The notes: a model not told the origin generated them from the sequence alone. Shown: positions 16,699 to 26,080, counted from the stretch's first letter. The stretch: DNA of 64,000 bases from Bosea sp. (in: a-proteobacteria) (GCA_023910605.1 JAAVVV010000001.1:1726698-1790697); one strand, 5' to 3'. Numbers and translations: made by a program.

Positions 16699-16902
16699 AT
16701 GACGTGTGAACCGGTGAGCGGCGATGCCGATCGTGTTGGCGACGGCCAACCGAACGGGGCTGTCGAACTTGACGCCAAGATTCAGGAAGCGCTGGGGCGC
16801 GCGCTCAAGGCCCATTACGACGATCTGGTGAGCGCTCCCATACCGGACCGCTTCCTCGTTCTTCTGGCCGAACTCGAGGCCAAGGAACGCCGCGATGACT
16901 GA
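16699..16902 (+). CDS. nepR: Anti-sigma factor NepR
   Basis: 67 residues from ATG 16699; the longer open frame begins with a TTG inside the promoter and is unlikely. The conserved core is ELDAKIQEALGRALKAHYDD followed by LVSAPIPDRFLVLLAELEA, which holds the two NepR helices and the PIPDRF linker. NepR sequesters EcfG until phospho-PhyR takes it away. Its end overlaps the start of ecfG by 8 bases. Confidence 0.92.
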   Translation: MTCEPVSGDADRVGDGQPNGAVELDAKIQEALGRALKAHYDDLVSAPIPDRFLVLLAELEAKERRDD

Positions 16903-17494
16903 TAACCGCTCCTCCGTTCTGTTTCGTGAGCGGTTGATTGCGGAGATCCCCAACCTCCGGGCTTTCGCGACATCGCTTTCGGGCTCCGTGCAGCAGGCTG
17001 ATGACCTTGTGCAGGACACGCTGCTCAAGGCGTGGAGCCATGCGGACAGCTTCATCGAGGGCACCAACATCCGCGCCTGGCTCTTCACCATCCTGCGCAA
17101 CACCTATTACTCGCTCTACCGGCGTCGTGGCCGCGAGGTGCAGGACACGGACGGCATCTACTCCAGCAAGGTCGCTGTCCCCGGCAACCAGGAAAGCGCG
17201 ATTGATCTGGCCGACTTCCGCAACGCGCTGGCGAAGCTCCCGGAGGAGCAACGCGAGGTGCTGATCATGGTCGGCGCCACCGGCCTGTCCTATGAGGAGA
17301 CCGCCGAGATCTGCGGCGTGGCCGTCGGCACGATCAAGAGCCGCGTGAACCGCGCCCGCAACAAGCTCGCCGAAATGCTTGGCATGACCGATGCCGCCGA
17401 GGCGCCTGCGGAACGGGCAGGGGAACGGGCAGGGGATGGGGGCAAGGAGCTGCGTGCCGGGACTGGACGAAGGCAACCCACATTGACGCCATGA
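16895..17494 (+). CDS. ecfG: ECF sigma factor EcfG (general stress response)
   Basis: 199 residues. Region 2 is seen at SGSVQQADDLVQDTLLKAWS and FIEGTNIRAWLFTILRN; region 4 at LPEEQREVLIMVGATGLSYE and CGVAVGTIKSRVNRARNKLA. This is the typical EcfG (ECF15) pattern. It should read GGAAC-N16/17-CGTT promoters, several of which are present in this window. It overlaps nepR at its start and the kinase gene at its stop (ATGA). The last 35 or so residues are an Arg/Gly-rich extension beyond the usual end. Confidence 0.95.
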   Translation: MTDNRSSVLFRERLIAEIPNLRAFATSLSGSVQQADDLVQDTLLKAWSHADSFIEGTNIRAWLFTILRNTYYSLYRRRGREVQDTDGIYSSKVAVPGNQESAIDLADFRNALAKLPEEQREVLIMVGATGLSYEETAEICGVAVGTIKSRVNRARNKLAEMLGMTDAAEAPAERAGERAGDGGKELRAGTGRRQPTLTP

Positions 17495-19134
17495 TCGACC
17501 TGTCTGGCTTCCAGACCGTTCGCGCGCGCCTGCTGGTCCTGATGGCGTTCGTGGTGATTCCCATCGCCACCATGAGCCTTTTCCTCGCCACGACGAGTTA
17601 CCGCTCCGTGACGGCGAGCATTGCATCGGCCCAGACCGAAGCGGTTTCCGGTTATGCGGTGAGAGCCAGGCTCTGGTTCCGTGGCTCGTTGCGGAGCCTC
17701 GTTTCCGTGGTGCGGAGCGTGCAGGCTCTGGAGCCTGCCAACTCCGCTTGCGACGCCATGCTCAGGAACGTGCTGGTTGGCATCGACGGTTTCGAGGCGA
17801 TCCGTATCGTGATGGGCGATGGGATCAATTGCCACGCCACGGACAGGTCCGAACTCACGCCCGGGGTCATGGATGCGATCGCTAGCGAAGAGGTCAGGCG
17901 CGCTGCGACCACGATCTGGAGCGGGCCTGAGATCGCGCAGGCCCGGTATGGCGCGACGACCATCGATGGCCGGCTGCATCTGGTCGTCCATGCCGTCAAT
18001 CCATCCAGTGATGAGCGCTCCTGGCGGGCAACGGTGCTGATCGACCCTGCGCTGTTGCAGCAGGCCTTCGCCATCGGCGCCACCGACGGCACGACGGCTG
18101 TCGCGCTGATGATGGAGGGCGGGAAGGTGTTGGTCGAGCGCGGGACATCAGGGCAGGACTGGCTGCCTCTTCGCGAAAGCTTCAGCCCGGAGCCGCGAAG
18201 GTGGCAGTCGCAGCGGCCGGGGGACAGTTCCTATGTCTATGGCACGCAGATGGTTGCGGAGCCCAACCTCTACGTTCTGGCCCGCTTCGACAACGCGGCC
18301 TCCGGCGCGGCCTATCTGCAATTCCTCGTGTTGTGCGTCACGCCATTGCTCACGCTGGTCGTGCTCTTCATCACCTATGCCCGCGTCATCCAGTTCGATG
18401 TTGTGCGCTGGATCCGCGGCATCGAGACGGCGGCGCTCGCTCACAAGGTCCATCCCGAGGCTCTCGCCCCGGTCGGGCCTTCGATGCCGCAGGATATCAG
18501 GCTCGTGGCCGAAGCCTTCAACGCGATGGTGGAGGATGCCAACCGGCGCGAGGAGGCCCTGCGCCTGACCCTCGACGCCAACCAGTTCCTGATGAAGGAG
18601 TTGAATCATCGCGTGAAGAATTCGCTGCAGGTGATTCAAAGCCATCTGGCTCTTTCGCGCCGGCAGCGCGACGCCGGGCACAGGATGCATTTCGTGGAAA
18701 CCGAGGCGATGGTGCAAGTGCTCTCGGTCGCCTACCGGCTTGCGCTCATCGAAGGGACCATGCGGCCCGTGGCGATCAAGCCCTTCGTCGAGGAGATCAT
18801 GGATTCGCTGTCCACGTCGCTGCGGCGCGCGGATCAGTGGACGGATGTGCGGGTCGCTGCCGATGCCGGGCTGGTCGTCGACCGGGTGATACCGCTTGGC
18901 CTTGGTCTGGTGGAAGCCGTGATCGCCGCCCTTCAGGCAGACGGTGCGCGCAAGGTGATGGCGCAGATCGAAACGCTGGATGATGGCCAGCTGGAACTGG
19001 TGGTCACCACCGATGGCGTCTTGAACCCGGCAAATCCGGCGCCGCGCATCGTGATGGGCCTGGCCGGGCAATTGGGCGCTCTGGTGGCCGACCGCGCCCC
19101 CGGCGTCGTGATGCACTGGATCTTCCGTCCCTGA
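17491..19134 (+). CDS. Membrane sensor kinase of the PhyK/HisKA_2 type with degenerate ATPase domain
   Basis: 547 residues. A membrane helix (about 14-32) and a second one (about 272-297, QFLVLCVTPLLTLVVLFITY) enclose a periplasmic sensor of 240 residues. A HAMP-like linker leads to the HisKA_2 motif KELNHRVKNSLQVIQSHLAL with His 373. The ATP-binding part is abnormal: where relatives have the N-box NELVTNALKHA this protein has VEAVIAALQAD, and no DxGxG G-box is visible. It may therefore act on PhyR without kinase activity of its own, as a phosphatase or scaffold. It is the last gene of nepR-ecfG-kinase (ATGA overlap with ecfG), so PhyR is its likely partner. Confidence 0.88.
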   Translation: MIDLSGFQTVRARLLVLMAFVVIPIATMSLFLATTSYRSVTASIASAQTEAVSGYAVRARLWFRGSLRSLVSVVRSVQALEPANSACDAMLRNVLVGIDGFEAIRIVMGDGINCHATDRSELTPGVMDAIASEEVRRAATTIWSGPEIAQARYGATTIDGRLHLVVHAVNPSSDERSWRATVLIDPALLQQAFAIGATDGTTAVALMMEGGKVLVERGTSGQDWLPLRESFSPEPRRWQSQRPGDSSYVYGTQMVAEPNLYVLARFDNAASGAAYLQFLVLCVTPLLTLVVLFITYARVIQFDVVRWIRGIETAALAHKVHPEALAPVGPSMPQDIRLVAEAFNAMVEDANRREEALRLTLDANQFLMKELNHRVKNSLQVIQSHLALSRRQRDAGHRMHFVETEAMVQVLSVAYRLALIEGTMRPVAIKPFVEEIMDSLSTSLRRADQWTDVRVAADAGLVVDRVIPLGLGLVEAVIAALQADGARKVMAQIETLDDGQLELVVTTDGVLNPANPAPRIVMGLAGQLGALVADRAPGVVMHWIFRP

Positions 19135-19146
19135 GGGGCGGAATCT

Positions 19147-19842
19147 TCAGCCGAAGCGCGCGCCCAGCGCAGCGACAGCGGCGGGCAACTCGCTGAAGTG
19201 CTGGATCACGAGGTCGGGCTCGAGCGACTCGATCGGCACATCGGTGTAGCCGAAGGGCACGCAGATCACCGGCAGGCCGGCATTGCGCGCCGTCAGTATG
19301 TCGGTGCGCGAATCCCCGATCATGATGGCGCGCGTCACATCCCCGCCCGCCGCTTCGATCGTCAGCGTCAGGTGCCGCGCATCGGGCTTGAAAAAGGCAA
19401 AGCTGTCGCGCCCCGCAATCGCGGCGAAACGCCGGGTGACGCCGAGCGCATCAAGCAGCAAAAGCGAATGCCGTTCCGGCTTGTTGGTGCAAACCGCGAG
19501 CCGGTGCCCCGATGCGGCAAGGGCCTCCAGCGCCGGCAGCACGCCATCATAAAGGTGCGATGCATCCGCCACGCGCCCGGCATAGACATCGAGAAACGTC
19601 TCGAACAAGGCTTCAAGCGTGTCGGCAGACAAGGGCCTGCCATAGAGCATGAAGGCCCGCTCGATCAGCGCCCGTGCACCCGCCCCTACAAGATCGCGCG
19701 CTTTCGACACCGGCACGGGTTCCAGCCCTTCCTTCGCCAGCACGACATTCAGCGTGCCGATGATGTCGGGGGCGGTCTCGGCGAGCGTGCCGTCGAGATC
19801 GAAGACGATGGTGGGCGGGGAGAGGGCGCGCGTGATGTTCAT
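19147..19842 (-). CDS. gph: Phosphoglycolate phosphatase (HAD superfamily)
   Basis: 231 residues from ATG 19842. HAD motifs: VFDLDGTLAETAPD (nucleophile and acid Asp), VCTNKPERHS (motif II Thr), FFKPDARH (Lys) and IMIGDSRTDILTARNAG (Asp pair). The cap domain is the small helical type, as in Gph. It removes phosphate from 2-phosphoglycolate formed by DNA repair or oxygenase reactions. The gene converges on the kinase gene with a 12-base gap. Other HAD substrates cannot be excluded. Confidence 0.85.
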   Translation of the reverse strand: MNITRALSPPTIVFDLDGTLAETAPDIIGTLNVVLAKEGLEPVPVSKARDLVGAGARALIERAFMLYGRPLSADTLEALFETFLDVYAGRVADASHLYDGVLPALEALAASGHRLAVCTNKPERHSLLLLDALGVTRRFAAIAGRDSFAFFKPDARHLTLTIEAAGGDVTRAIMIGDSRTDILTARNAGLPVICVPFGYTDVPIESLEPDLVIQHFSELPAAVAALGARFG

Positions 19843-19942
19843 GGTGGCGCACCTGTGCTGGGTTCCCGCCGCCATGGCAAGACAATAAAACTCAGACCGT
19901 GCGCCTCTCCTTGCATCATGCCGAACAGCGCATGGCGGGCTT

Positions 19943-20128
19943 TCAGTTGAGAGCCCCGAAACCCGACGCCGGCCGCGCGGTGCCTGCTGGCGCAGGGCGG
20001 CGAGGTGCTGCCTTCTCGCTGGCAGCCGGCGCAGCCTGAGCGCTGCCGAAGCCGAAGAACACGACCGGACGCAGGCTCAAGGCGGGTCCGGAGCTTGCAC
20101 TCAGGCGCACATGGATTTTGATGTTCAT
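19943..20128 (-). CDS. Possible small basic protein
   Basis: 61 residues (MNIKIHVRLSASSGPALSLR... ending GFGALN), with a mid hydrophobic VVFFGFGSAQ and an Ala/Pro-rich end. The best ribosome-like sequence (GGAGCCC) is 14 or more bases from the ATG. No family match is recognised. It occupies an otherwise empty stretch between gph and the icl terminator, so it may be real, but composition alone could produce this ORF. Confidence 0.3.
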   Translation of the reverse strand: MNIKIHVRLSASSGPALSLRPVVFFGFGSAQAAPAASEKAAPRRPAPAGTARPASGFGALN

Positions 20129-20235
20129 GGTGATCGGCAGGGCTCCGCGACGTTGCAGGCCGCCAGCGAACGCGCAGATCTCTTGCCGTCCGGTTTGGAC
20201 ATCGCGTCAACAGGCCGCCAACGGGGCCGCACGCC

Positions 20236-20262
20236 AAAACCCCGCCTGATTCAGAGGCGGGG
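20236..20262 (-). terminator. Terminator after the icl operon
   Basis: On the minus strand GCCCCGCCT, a short loop and AGGCGGGG followed by TTTTGG make a strong rho-independent terminator, 66 bases after the 79-residue ORF. Confidence 0.8.
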
Positions 20263-20328
20263 CTCGGGACGTTTCCTCGAAATCTGGCCGACGGCGCTTG
20301 AGGGCGCGCCTTGTTCGGTCTGGCCGTC

Positions 20329-20568
20329 TTACTTCTGCTTCACGACGATGGGGGTGAGCAGGTCTCCCCAGAAGCCGCCTTCATGGTGGTGGCGGGCGGA
20401 GCGTTGCAGCTCGACCGAGAGGCCTGCATCCACCGCCTTCATCACAGAGGCGTTGAGCCGGTGCAGGTCGTTGGCGAGCATGCGGATCGCCATCTTCTGC
20501 TCTTCGTTCATGCTGGAGGCGAAGCCTTCGGCGCGCTCTTTCACATTGGCTTTGGTCATCGTCGTCAT
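20329..20568 (-). CDS. Hypothetical small helical protein downstream of icl
   Basis: 79 residues (MTTMTKANVKERAEGFASS...). An AGAGGA site abuts the first ATG and is 9 bases from the third-codon-later ATG at 20559, so the true start may be 20559. It is all helical with a His triplet (SARHHHEGGFW) and a C-terminal LLTPIVVKQK. No family is recognised. It lies 139 bases after icl on the same strand and before a good terminator, so it is probably co-transcribed. Confidence 0.6.
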   Translation of the reverse strand: MTTMTKANVKERAEGFASSMNEEQKMAIRMLANDLHRLNASVMKAVDAGLSVELQRSARHHHEGGFWGDLLTPIVVKQK

Positions 20569-20707
20569 TCCTCTATGCGCGGGTATGCTGGCCGCGGTCC
20601 GAGTGTGGGGTTGGCAGTGGGGTAGTGGGCAGTCAGGCGATCAGGCAGGGGAGGGCGGCGGCGGGCGTCATTCGAGTGCCCGCGGCCGATTCCCCGCTGC
20701 CCTCTCG

Positions 20708-22021
20708 TCATTCCGCAGCCTGAAGCTTCGGCGCGGCATCCTTCCTGAACTGGTCGGCCTCGGTCGAGTCGGCCAGCGCGGTGGTGGAGGACTGGCCGGC
20801 GGAGATGGTGACGGCCACCTGATCGAAATAGCCGGTGCCGACTTCGCGCTGGTGGCGGGTGGCGGTGAAGCCACGTTCCTCTGCGGCGAATTCCCGCTGC
20901 TGCATCTCGGAGTAGGCCGCCATGCCGCGGTCGCGGTAGCCATCGGCGAGATCGAACATCGACAGGTTCAGCGAGTGGAAGCCTGCCAGGGTCACGAACT
21001 GGAACTTGTAGCCCATGGCGCCCAGCTCGCGCTGGAACCTGGCGATGGTCGCCTCGTCCAGCTTCTTGCGCCAGTTGAAGGAGGGCGAGCAGTTGTAGGC
21101 GAGCAGCTTGCCAGGGTGTTTCCTGTGAACCGCTTCGGCGAACTTGCGGGCATCCTCCAGGTCGGGGTGCGAGGTTTCCCACCACAGCAGGTCCGCGACT
21201 TCCGCGAAGGCCAGGCCGCGCTTGATGCAATGGTCGAGGCCGGTGCCTTCCTTCAGGCGATAGAAGCCTTCGGGCGTGCGGCTGTCGGGCTCGATGAATT
21301 CGCGGTCGCGTTCGTCCACGTCGGAGGTTATCAGCCGGGCCGATTCGGCGTCGGTGCGGGCGATGACCAGGCTCGGCACGCCCATCACGTCGGCGGCGAG
21401 GCGCGCGGCGGTGAGGTTGCGCTCATGGGCCGCGGTCGGAATCAGCACCTTGCCGCCCAGATGGCCGCACTTCTTCTCGGAAGCGAGCTGATCCTCGAAG
21501 TGGACGCCGGCCGCGCCGGCCTCGATGAAGGCCTTCATGATCTCGAAGGCGTTGAGCGGGCCGCCGAAGCCGGCTTCGGCGTCAGCCACGATGGGGGCGA
21601 ACCAGTCGCGCTTGGCGCCGCCCTCGGCGTGCTCGATCTGGTCGGCGCGCTGCAGGGTGCGGTTGATGCGGCGGCACAATTCCGGCGCGGCGTTGGCGGG
21701 GTAAAGCGACTGGTCGGGATACATCGCCGAGGCGGTGTTTGAATCGGCGGCGACCTGCCATCCCGAAAGGTAGATGGCCTTCAGGCCAGCGCGGACCTGC
21801 TGCATGGCCTGGTTGCCGGTCATCGCGCCCAGCGTGTTCACGAAGGGCTCCTCGTGGAGCAGCTTCCAGAGCTTGTTGGCGCCCCGCTCGGCCAGCGTGT
21901 AGGCGATAGGGAAGGAGCCGCGCAGCTTCGCCACGTCTTCAGGCGTGTAGGTGCGGCGGATGCCGTCATAGCGGCCCTCGGGGGCGGCGGGGACGAGGTC
22001 CTTGAAGGTCGGCTTGCTCAT
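20708..22021 (-). CDS. aceA: Isocitrate lyase
   Basis: 437 residues. The catalytic loop appears as [16 protein letters not shown] (KKCGH). [15 protein letters not shown] carries the metal-binding Asp, and [16 protein letters not shown] is a conserved substrate-binding segment. It splits isocitrate to glyoxylate and succinate, allowing growth on acetate, fatty acids or C2 compounds. The gene is divergent from a ScfR-type regulator, which is the usual genetic link for glyoxylate or acyl-CoA metabolism. Malate synthase is not in this window. Confidence 0.95.
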   Translation of the reverse strand: MSKPTFKDLVPAAPEGRYDGIRRTYTPEDVAKLRGSFPIAYTLAERGANKLWKLLHEEPFVNTLGAMTGNQAMQQVRAGLKAIYLSGWQVAADSNTASAMYPDQSLYPANAAPELCRRINRTLQRADQIEHAEGGAKRDWFAPIVADAEAGFGGPLNAFEIMKAFIEAGAAGVHFEDQLASEKKCGHLGGKVLIPTAAHERNLTAARLAADVMGVPSLVIARTDAESARLITSDVDERDREFIEPDSRTPEGFYRLKEGTGLDHCIKRGLAFAEVADLLWWETSHPDLEDARKFAEAVHRKHPGKLLAYNCSPSFNWRKKLDEATIARFQRELGAMGYKFQFVTLAGFHSLNLSMFDLADGYRDRGMAAYSEMQQREFAAEERGFTATRHQREVGTGYFDQVAVTISAGQSSTTALADSTEADQFRKDAAPKLQAAE

Positions 22022-22050
22022 GGGAAGGCTCCGTTTCAGCTCATACAGAG

Positions 22051-22203
22051 GTTTTACAACTTTGGTCTGAACGCAGGTGGAGGGCGTCCAACTCGGTCGC
22101 TGGGGGTGGTTTATGTGTGCTGCACTGCGATAAAAGGCACAAGTCGGACATTTATCCGGAAAGGTAGCGTTGAGTGGCTTTGACTTTTGTGTAAATGTAA
22201 AAC
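22051..22203. promoter_or_regulatory. Divergent icl/regulator control region with inverted GTTTTACA sites
   Basis: GTTTTACA at 22051-22058 (30 bases from the icl start) and its exact inverse complement TGTAAAAC at 22196-22203 (49 bases from the regulator start) bracket this AT-richer intergenic region. Further TTTGTGTAAA and GGTAAAA half-sites lie beside the second copy. This placement is what one expects for operators of the divergent ScfR/RamB-type regulator, but binding is an inference. Confidence 0.4.
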
Positions 22204-22251
22204 GGTAAAAGCTGTACGTGTAATCGCCGCCGAGAACGAAGAGGTTCCGCC

Positions 22252-23685
22252 ATGTCCGACGAATCCGGGCGCAAGATCCTGGCCGGGGCGAGGCTCCGGC
22301 GTCTGCGCCGCGAGCTTGCGCTGTCGCAGACCTCGATGGCGATGGAGCTGGGCATTTCGGTGAGCTACCTGAACCTCATGGAGCGCAACCAGCGCCCGGT
22401 GACTGCGCAGGTGCTGATCCGCCTTGCCGAGGTCTATGACGTCGATCCGCGCTCCTTTGCCCGCGAGGAGGAGATCCGCGCCGCCAGCGAGCTGGAGGAG
22501 GTCTTTTCCGATCCGCTGTTCCGCGCGTCGCCCGTGCCGAAGACGGAGCTGCGCGAGGCGGCCGACATCGCCCCCTCGCTCGTCAGCGCCATCCAGCGGC
22601 TCTACCGCGCCTATGTCGAGACGCGCGAAAGCGGGGAGGGCGGCTTCACCGATGCGGACCGTAGCGAGGGCGGGCAGATCGGGCGTGACAATCCGGTCGA
22701 GCGGGTGCGAGACTTTCTCCACGCGGCCAACAATCATTTCCCGGAAATCGAAGAGATTGCCGAGCGCGTTGCCGGCGAGCTGTCCGGCGCCGGGCATGAG
22801 CTGTTCCACGCCCTGGGCGAGAGGCTGCGCGAGCGCCACGGCTTGCGGGTGCAGATCCTGCCGGTGGACGTGATGAGCCAGGCCTTGCGCCGCTTCGACC
22901 GGCACCGCCGCCGCCTGATGATCTCCGAACTGGTGGAGCCATGCGGGCGCACCTTTCAGGCAGCCTGCCAGCTTGCCTTCATCGAGGCCAATGACCTGAT
23001 CGACGCCATCGCCGCCCGGCTGGATCCCGGACAAGGGCCGGTGCGCCGCCTGTTGCGCATCACACTGGGCAATTACTTCGCGGCCGCGCTGATGATGCCC
23101 TATGCGCGTTTCCTGCAGGCGGCCGAGACGCTGGATTATGATGTCGATGTGCTGAGCGCGCGCTTTTCCGCCAGTTTCGAGCAGGTGGCGCATCGGTTGA
23201 CCACGCTGGCCCGGCCCACCGCCCGCGGCATCCCGTTCTTTCTTGTCCGCGCCGATCTGGCGGGCAACGTCTCGAAGCGGTTCTCCTCGGGCAGCTTTCC
23301 GTTCTCGCGCTTCGGCGGCACCTGCCCGCGCTGGAATCTGCACCAGGCCTTCCGCTCGCCCGGCCGCGTGCTGACCCAGATCGTGGAGCTGCCGGACGGG
23401 GCGCGGTGGTTCTCCATGGCGCGCACGGTGCGGCGCACCGCCTCGCCCTGGGGCGAGCCCGAGGCGCAGTTCGTGATCGGCCTGGGCTGCGAGTTGAAGT
23501 TCGCCAGTCGGCTTGTCTATTCGCGGGGGCTCGATCTCAAGACCTACGAGCCGACCCCGATCGGCATCAACTGCCGGCTGTGCGAGCGGCAGAACTGCTC
23601 GCAGCGCGCCGCGCCGCCGCTCATGCGCACCCTGCAGATCGACGAGAGCGTGCGCGGCATATCGCCATTCGATTTCGAGGCCTGA
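22252..23685 (+). CDS. Short-chain fatty acyl-CoA regulator (ScfR/RamB-type XRE regulator)
   Basis: 477 residues. The N-terminal XRE helix-turn-helix ([40 protein letters not shown]) is followed by an IrrE/ImmA-like middle domain and a C-terminal DUF2083-type domain with clustered cysteines ([16 protein letters not shown]). This is the architecture of ScfR and RamB regulators, which sense acyl-CoA and control acetate, glyoxylate or methylcitrate genes. Its position divergent from icl strongly suggests icl is a target. It probably autoregulates through the shared region. Confidence 0.9.
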   Translation: MSDESGRKILAGARLRRLRRELALSQTSMAMELGISVSYLNLMERNQRPVTAQVLIRLAEVYDVDPRSFAREEEIRAASELEEVFSDPLFRASPVPKTELREAADIAPSLVSAIQRLYRAYVETRESGEGGFTDADRSEGGQIGRDNPVERVRDFLHAANNHFPEIEEIAERVAGELSGAGHELFHALGERLRERHGLRVQILPVDVMSQALRRFDRHRRRLMISELVEPCGRTFQAACQLAFIEANDLIDAIAARLDPGQGPVRRLLRITLGNYFAAALMMPYARFLQAAETLDYDVDVLSARFSASFEQVAHRLTTLARPTARGIPFFLVRADLAGNVSKRFSSGSFPFSRFGGTCPRWNLHQAFRSPGRVLTQIVELPDGARWFSMARTVRRTASPWGEPEAQFVIGLGCELKFASRLVYSRGLDLKTYEPTPIGINCRLCERQNCSQRAAPPLMRTLQIDESVRGISPFDFEA

Positions 23686-23731
23686 GCGCGGGACGCAGTC
23701 CCGCCGATGAAGAGCGCGCACGCATCAAGAA

Positions 23732-23754
23732 AACCGGAGCCTCAAGCTCCGGTT
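23732..23754. terminator. Hairpin after the ScfR-type regulator gene
   Basis: AACCGGAGC, a CTCAA loop and GCTCCGGTT form a perfect 9-bp stem 46 bases after the stop codon. There is no T-run on the plus strand; the A-run before it gives one on the minus strand. It is a plausible terminator for the regulator gene, with limited support. Confidence 0.5.
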
Positions 23755-23989
23755 GCCATTCATCGCTCATGGAGGGCGGCACAGCGCCGTGTCACGGTCG
23801 GCTCGACCGCGCATGCGGCCGCCGAGCACAAGGCCCTGCGGCGCCGTAGAGCGCGCGCCACGGGCCGCGGCGCTGGCATGAGCGGCCGGCTGGCATGGCC
23901 GCTGAGCGGGACAGGAGCATTACCGACTTGCCATCACCCATGCCGAAGGTGTCCATGGGACGCCCCAGGACTTTGCCGCGACGGGAACC
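23755..23989. other. Intergenic stretch with no gene seen
   Basis: Between the hairpin and the P450 gene. No ORF with a ribosome site, no repeat and no clear promoter box were found; a GGAAC directly before the P450 ATG has no matching -10. Confidence 0.6.
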
Positions 23990-25459
23990 ATGCCTGCCTC
24001 ACCCCTGACTTCGACGGCTCAGCGCGAGGACGCGGCCGCCTCGCCGGCGCCCGGCGCATCCGGGATCGGCCTTCCGGCTTCGGGCGCAGCGCTTTATCGT
24101 CCGCCTGCGCCAAGGCCCCTTTCACCGGTGCTTTCCCTGCTGCGCGTGATGGCGACGCGGCCGCGCAGCTTGCTGAAGCTGGTGCCGGAAGCCGCCTACC
24201 GTGAGATGGTCACCCCGCTTGGCATGTCGCGGCGCGGAATCCTGCTCGTGAACGACCCTGAGCTGACCCGCACGATCCTGACCAATCCGCTCGGCATCTA
24301 CCCCAAGAACGACCTCATGGTCGGCGCGCTGGAGCCGCTGGTCGGCGAATCGATCTTCGTCTCGGATGGCGCTGCCTGGGCGCGGCAAAGGCGCATGGTC
24401 GAGCCCGCTTTCTCCCATATCGGCATCAACCGCGCCTTCGGCTGGATGCGGCAGGCGGTGGATGATTACGAGCGGCGCCTCGACTCGGTGGCGGCCGAGG
24501 GCGCGGCCTTCTCGCTCGACGCGGCGATGAGCCACCTCACGGCGGACATCATCTGCCGCACCATCTTCTCGCAGTCGCTGGCGCTGCAGACCGCGCGCGA
24601 CGTGTTCAGCTCCTTCGCCGAGTTCGAGCGCTCGGTGGCGAGCGTCGATCTGCATCAACTCATCCTCGGCAAGCCCTGGGAGCGCGTCAGCCAGCCGGCG
24701 CGCGTGCTGGTCGCCTGCGAGCGCATCCGCGCCCATATCGACGCGCTGCTGGCGCCGGCCCTCGATGCGGCCCCATCAGGCGGCGACATTGTGAGCGATC
24801 TCATCGCGGCCCGCGACCCCGAGACGGGCGAGGGCTTCACCCGCAAGGAGCTGATCGACCAGATCGGCGTGTTCTTCCTGGCCGGCCACGAGACCACGGC
24901 GAGCGTGATGACCTGGGCCTTCTTCATCCTGTCGCAGCAGCCCGACATGGTCGAGCGCCTGCGCGCCGAGATCGACGCCGTGGTGGGCGAGGGCGAGGTG
25001 GAGCTTGCCCATGTGAAGAAGCTCGAACTCGTGCGCGACGTGTTCCGCGAGACGCTGAGGCTCTATCCGCCCATCACCTTCATTCCGCGCGTCGCTGCTG
25101 AGGATGTGCAGATCGGCCGTTACCGCGCGCGCAAGGGCGCCATGATCATGATCGCGCCATGGACCACCCACAGGCACCATGCGCTCTGGGCGAACCCCGA
25201 CCGCTTCGACCCGGACCGCTTCGCGGGCGCGGCGGAAAAACAGATCGTGCCCGGCAGCTACATGCCCTTCGGCCTCGGCCCGCGGATCTGCGTGGGAGCG
25301 GCCTTCGCCACCATCGAAAGCGGGCTGATGCTGGCGCGCCTCGTGCGCCGCTATGATTTCGAGGCGATCGCGCCCGATGAGGTCCTGCCCGTGGCGCGCC
25401 TCACCACGCGCCCGGCAAGCGAGATCATGATGCGCGTGAAGCTGCGTGCCGGCCGCTGA
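23990..25459 (+). CDS. Cytochrome P450
   Basis: 489 residues. The I-helix is FFLAGHETTASVMTWAFFIL, the K-helix ExxR is FRETLRLYPP, and the heme-binding loop is MPFGLGPRICVGAAFA with the thiolate Cys. There is no signal or membrane anchor; the N-terminus is Pro/Ala-rich. It is a soluble bacterial monooxygenase of the class that resembles fatty-acid or CYP102/CYP4-like sequences; the substrate is unknown. No ferredoxin or reductase gene is adjacent, so electrons must come from elsewhere. Confidence 0.95.
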   Translation: MPASPLTSTAQREDAAASPAPGASGIGLPASGAALYRPPAPRPLSPVLSLLRVMATRPRSLLKLVPEAAYREMVTPLGMSRRGILLVNDPELTRTILTNPLGIYPKNDLMVGALEPLVGESIFVSDGAAWARQRRMVEPAFSHIGINRAFGWMRQAVDDYERRLDSVAAEGAAFSLDAAMSHLTADIICRTIFSQSLALQTARDVFSSFAEFERSVASVDLHQLILGKPWERVSQPARVLVACERIRAHIDALLAPALDAAPSGGDIVSDLIAARDPETGEGFTRKELIDQIGVFFLAGHETTASVMTWAFFILSQQPDMVERLRAEIDAVVGEGEVELAHVKKLELVRDVFRETLRLYPPITFIPRVAAEDVQIGRYRARKGAMIMIAPWTTHRHHALWANPDRFDPDRFAGAAEKQIVPGSYMPFGLGPRICVGAAFATIESGLMLARLVRRYDFEAIAPDEVLPVARLTTRPASEIMMRVKLRAGR

Positions 25460-25468
25460 GCGCGCTCT

Positions 25469-26080
25469 TCAGCGCGCCGCCACCATCAGCCCGGAGCCCA
25501 CAAGCATGACGCCGGTGGTCTGGTTGAGCCGCTTTGCCGTTCCGCTCGACACCAGCATCCGCCCCGCGCGCCGGGCAAGGACCATGTACACGACATAGAC
25601 CACGAACGAGACCGCCACGACCACCGACATGAGGACCACGAAATCGATCACGCCGATGCGGGAGAGGTCAAGGAATGTGGGCAGCAGCGCGCCGTAGAAG
25701 ATGATGGGCTTGGGGTTTCCGAGCGTGACGACGAGGCCCAGCAGCACATCCCTGGCGAGGCCCTTGGACCGCGCGGCCTCGATCGAGACCGGCCCGCCTG
25801 CGCTGCGGAAAGCCTGGATGCCCAGCCAGATCAGGTAGGCCGCCCCGGCATATTTCACGATCTGGAATAGCGGCCCCATCGCGCTGGCGATGGCCGAAAG
25901 GCCGACCATGGCGATGGCGAGGAACACCGCATCGCCCACCACAAGCCCGGCCGTCACGGCAAGGCCCGAGGCGTAGCCGCCGCCCAGCGTCCGCGACAGG
26001 ATGGCGACAAGGCCCGGACCCGGTGAAACCGCGAGGACCACAAAGGCGCCGGTGAAGGCAAGGATAGCGTCGATTGCCAT
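25469..26080 (-). CDS. LysE-family amino acid exporter
   Basis: 203 residues with six hydrophobic segments. The N-terminus has the family signature (AVSPGPGLVAILSRTLGGGY), and GLVVTLGNPKPIIFYGALLP matches the conserved NPK loop. LysE/RhtB proteins export amino acids or homoserine lactones across the inner membrane. It converges on the P450 gene with a 9-base gap. The substrate is not predictable. Confidence 0.92.
   Translation of the reverse strand: MAIDAILAFTGAFVVLAVSPGPGLVAILSRTLGGGYASGLAVTAGLVVGDAVFLAIAMVGLSAIASAMGPLFQIVKYAGAAYLIWLGIQAFRSAGGPVSIEAARSKGLARDVLLGLVVTLGNPKPIIFYGALLPTFLDLSRIGVIDFVVLMSVVVAVSFVVYVVYMVLARRAGRMLVSSGTAKRLNQTTGVMLVGSGLMVAAR

Noticed and set aside
20111-21742. 543-residue plus-strand ORF
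   Set aside because: It is antisense to isocitrate lyase and has no motifs.
22111-23721. 536-residue minus-strand ORF
   Set aside because: It is antisense to the ScfR-type regulator, whose HTH and Cys-rich motifs are clear on the plus strand.
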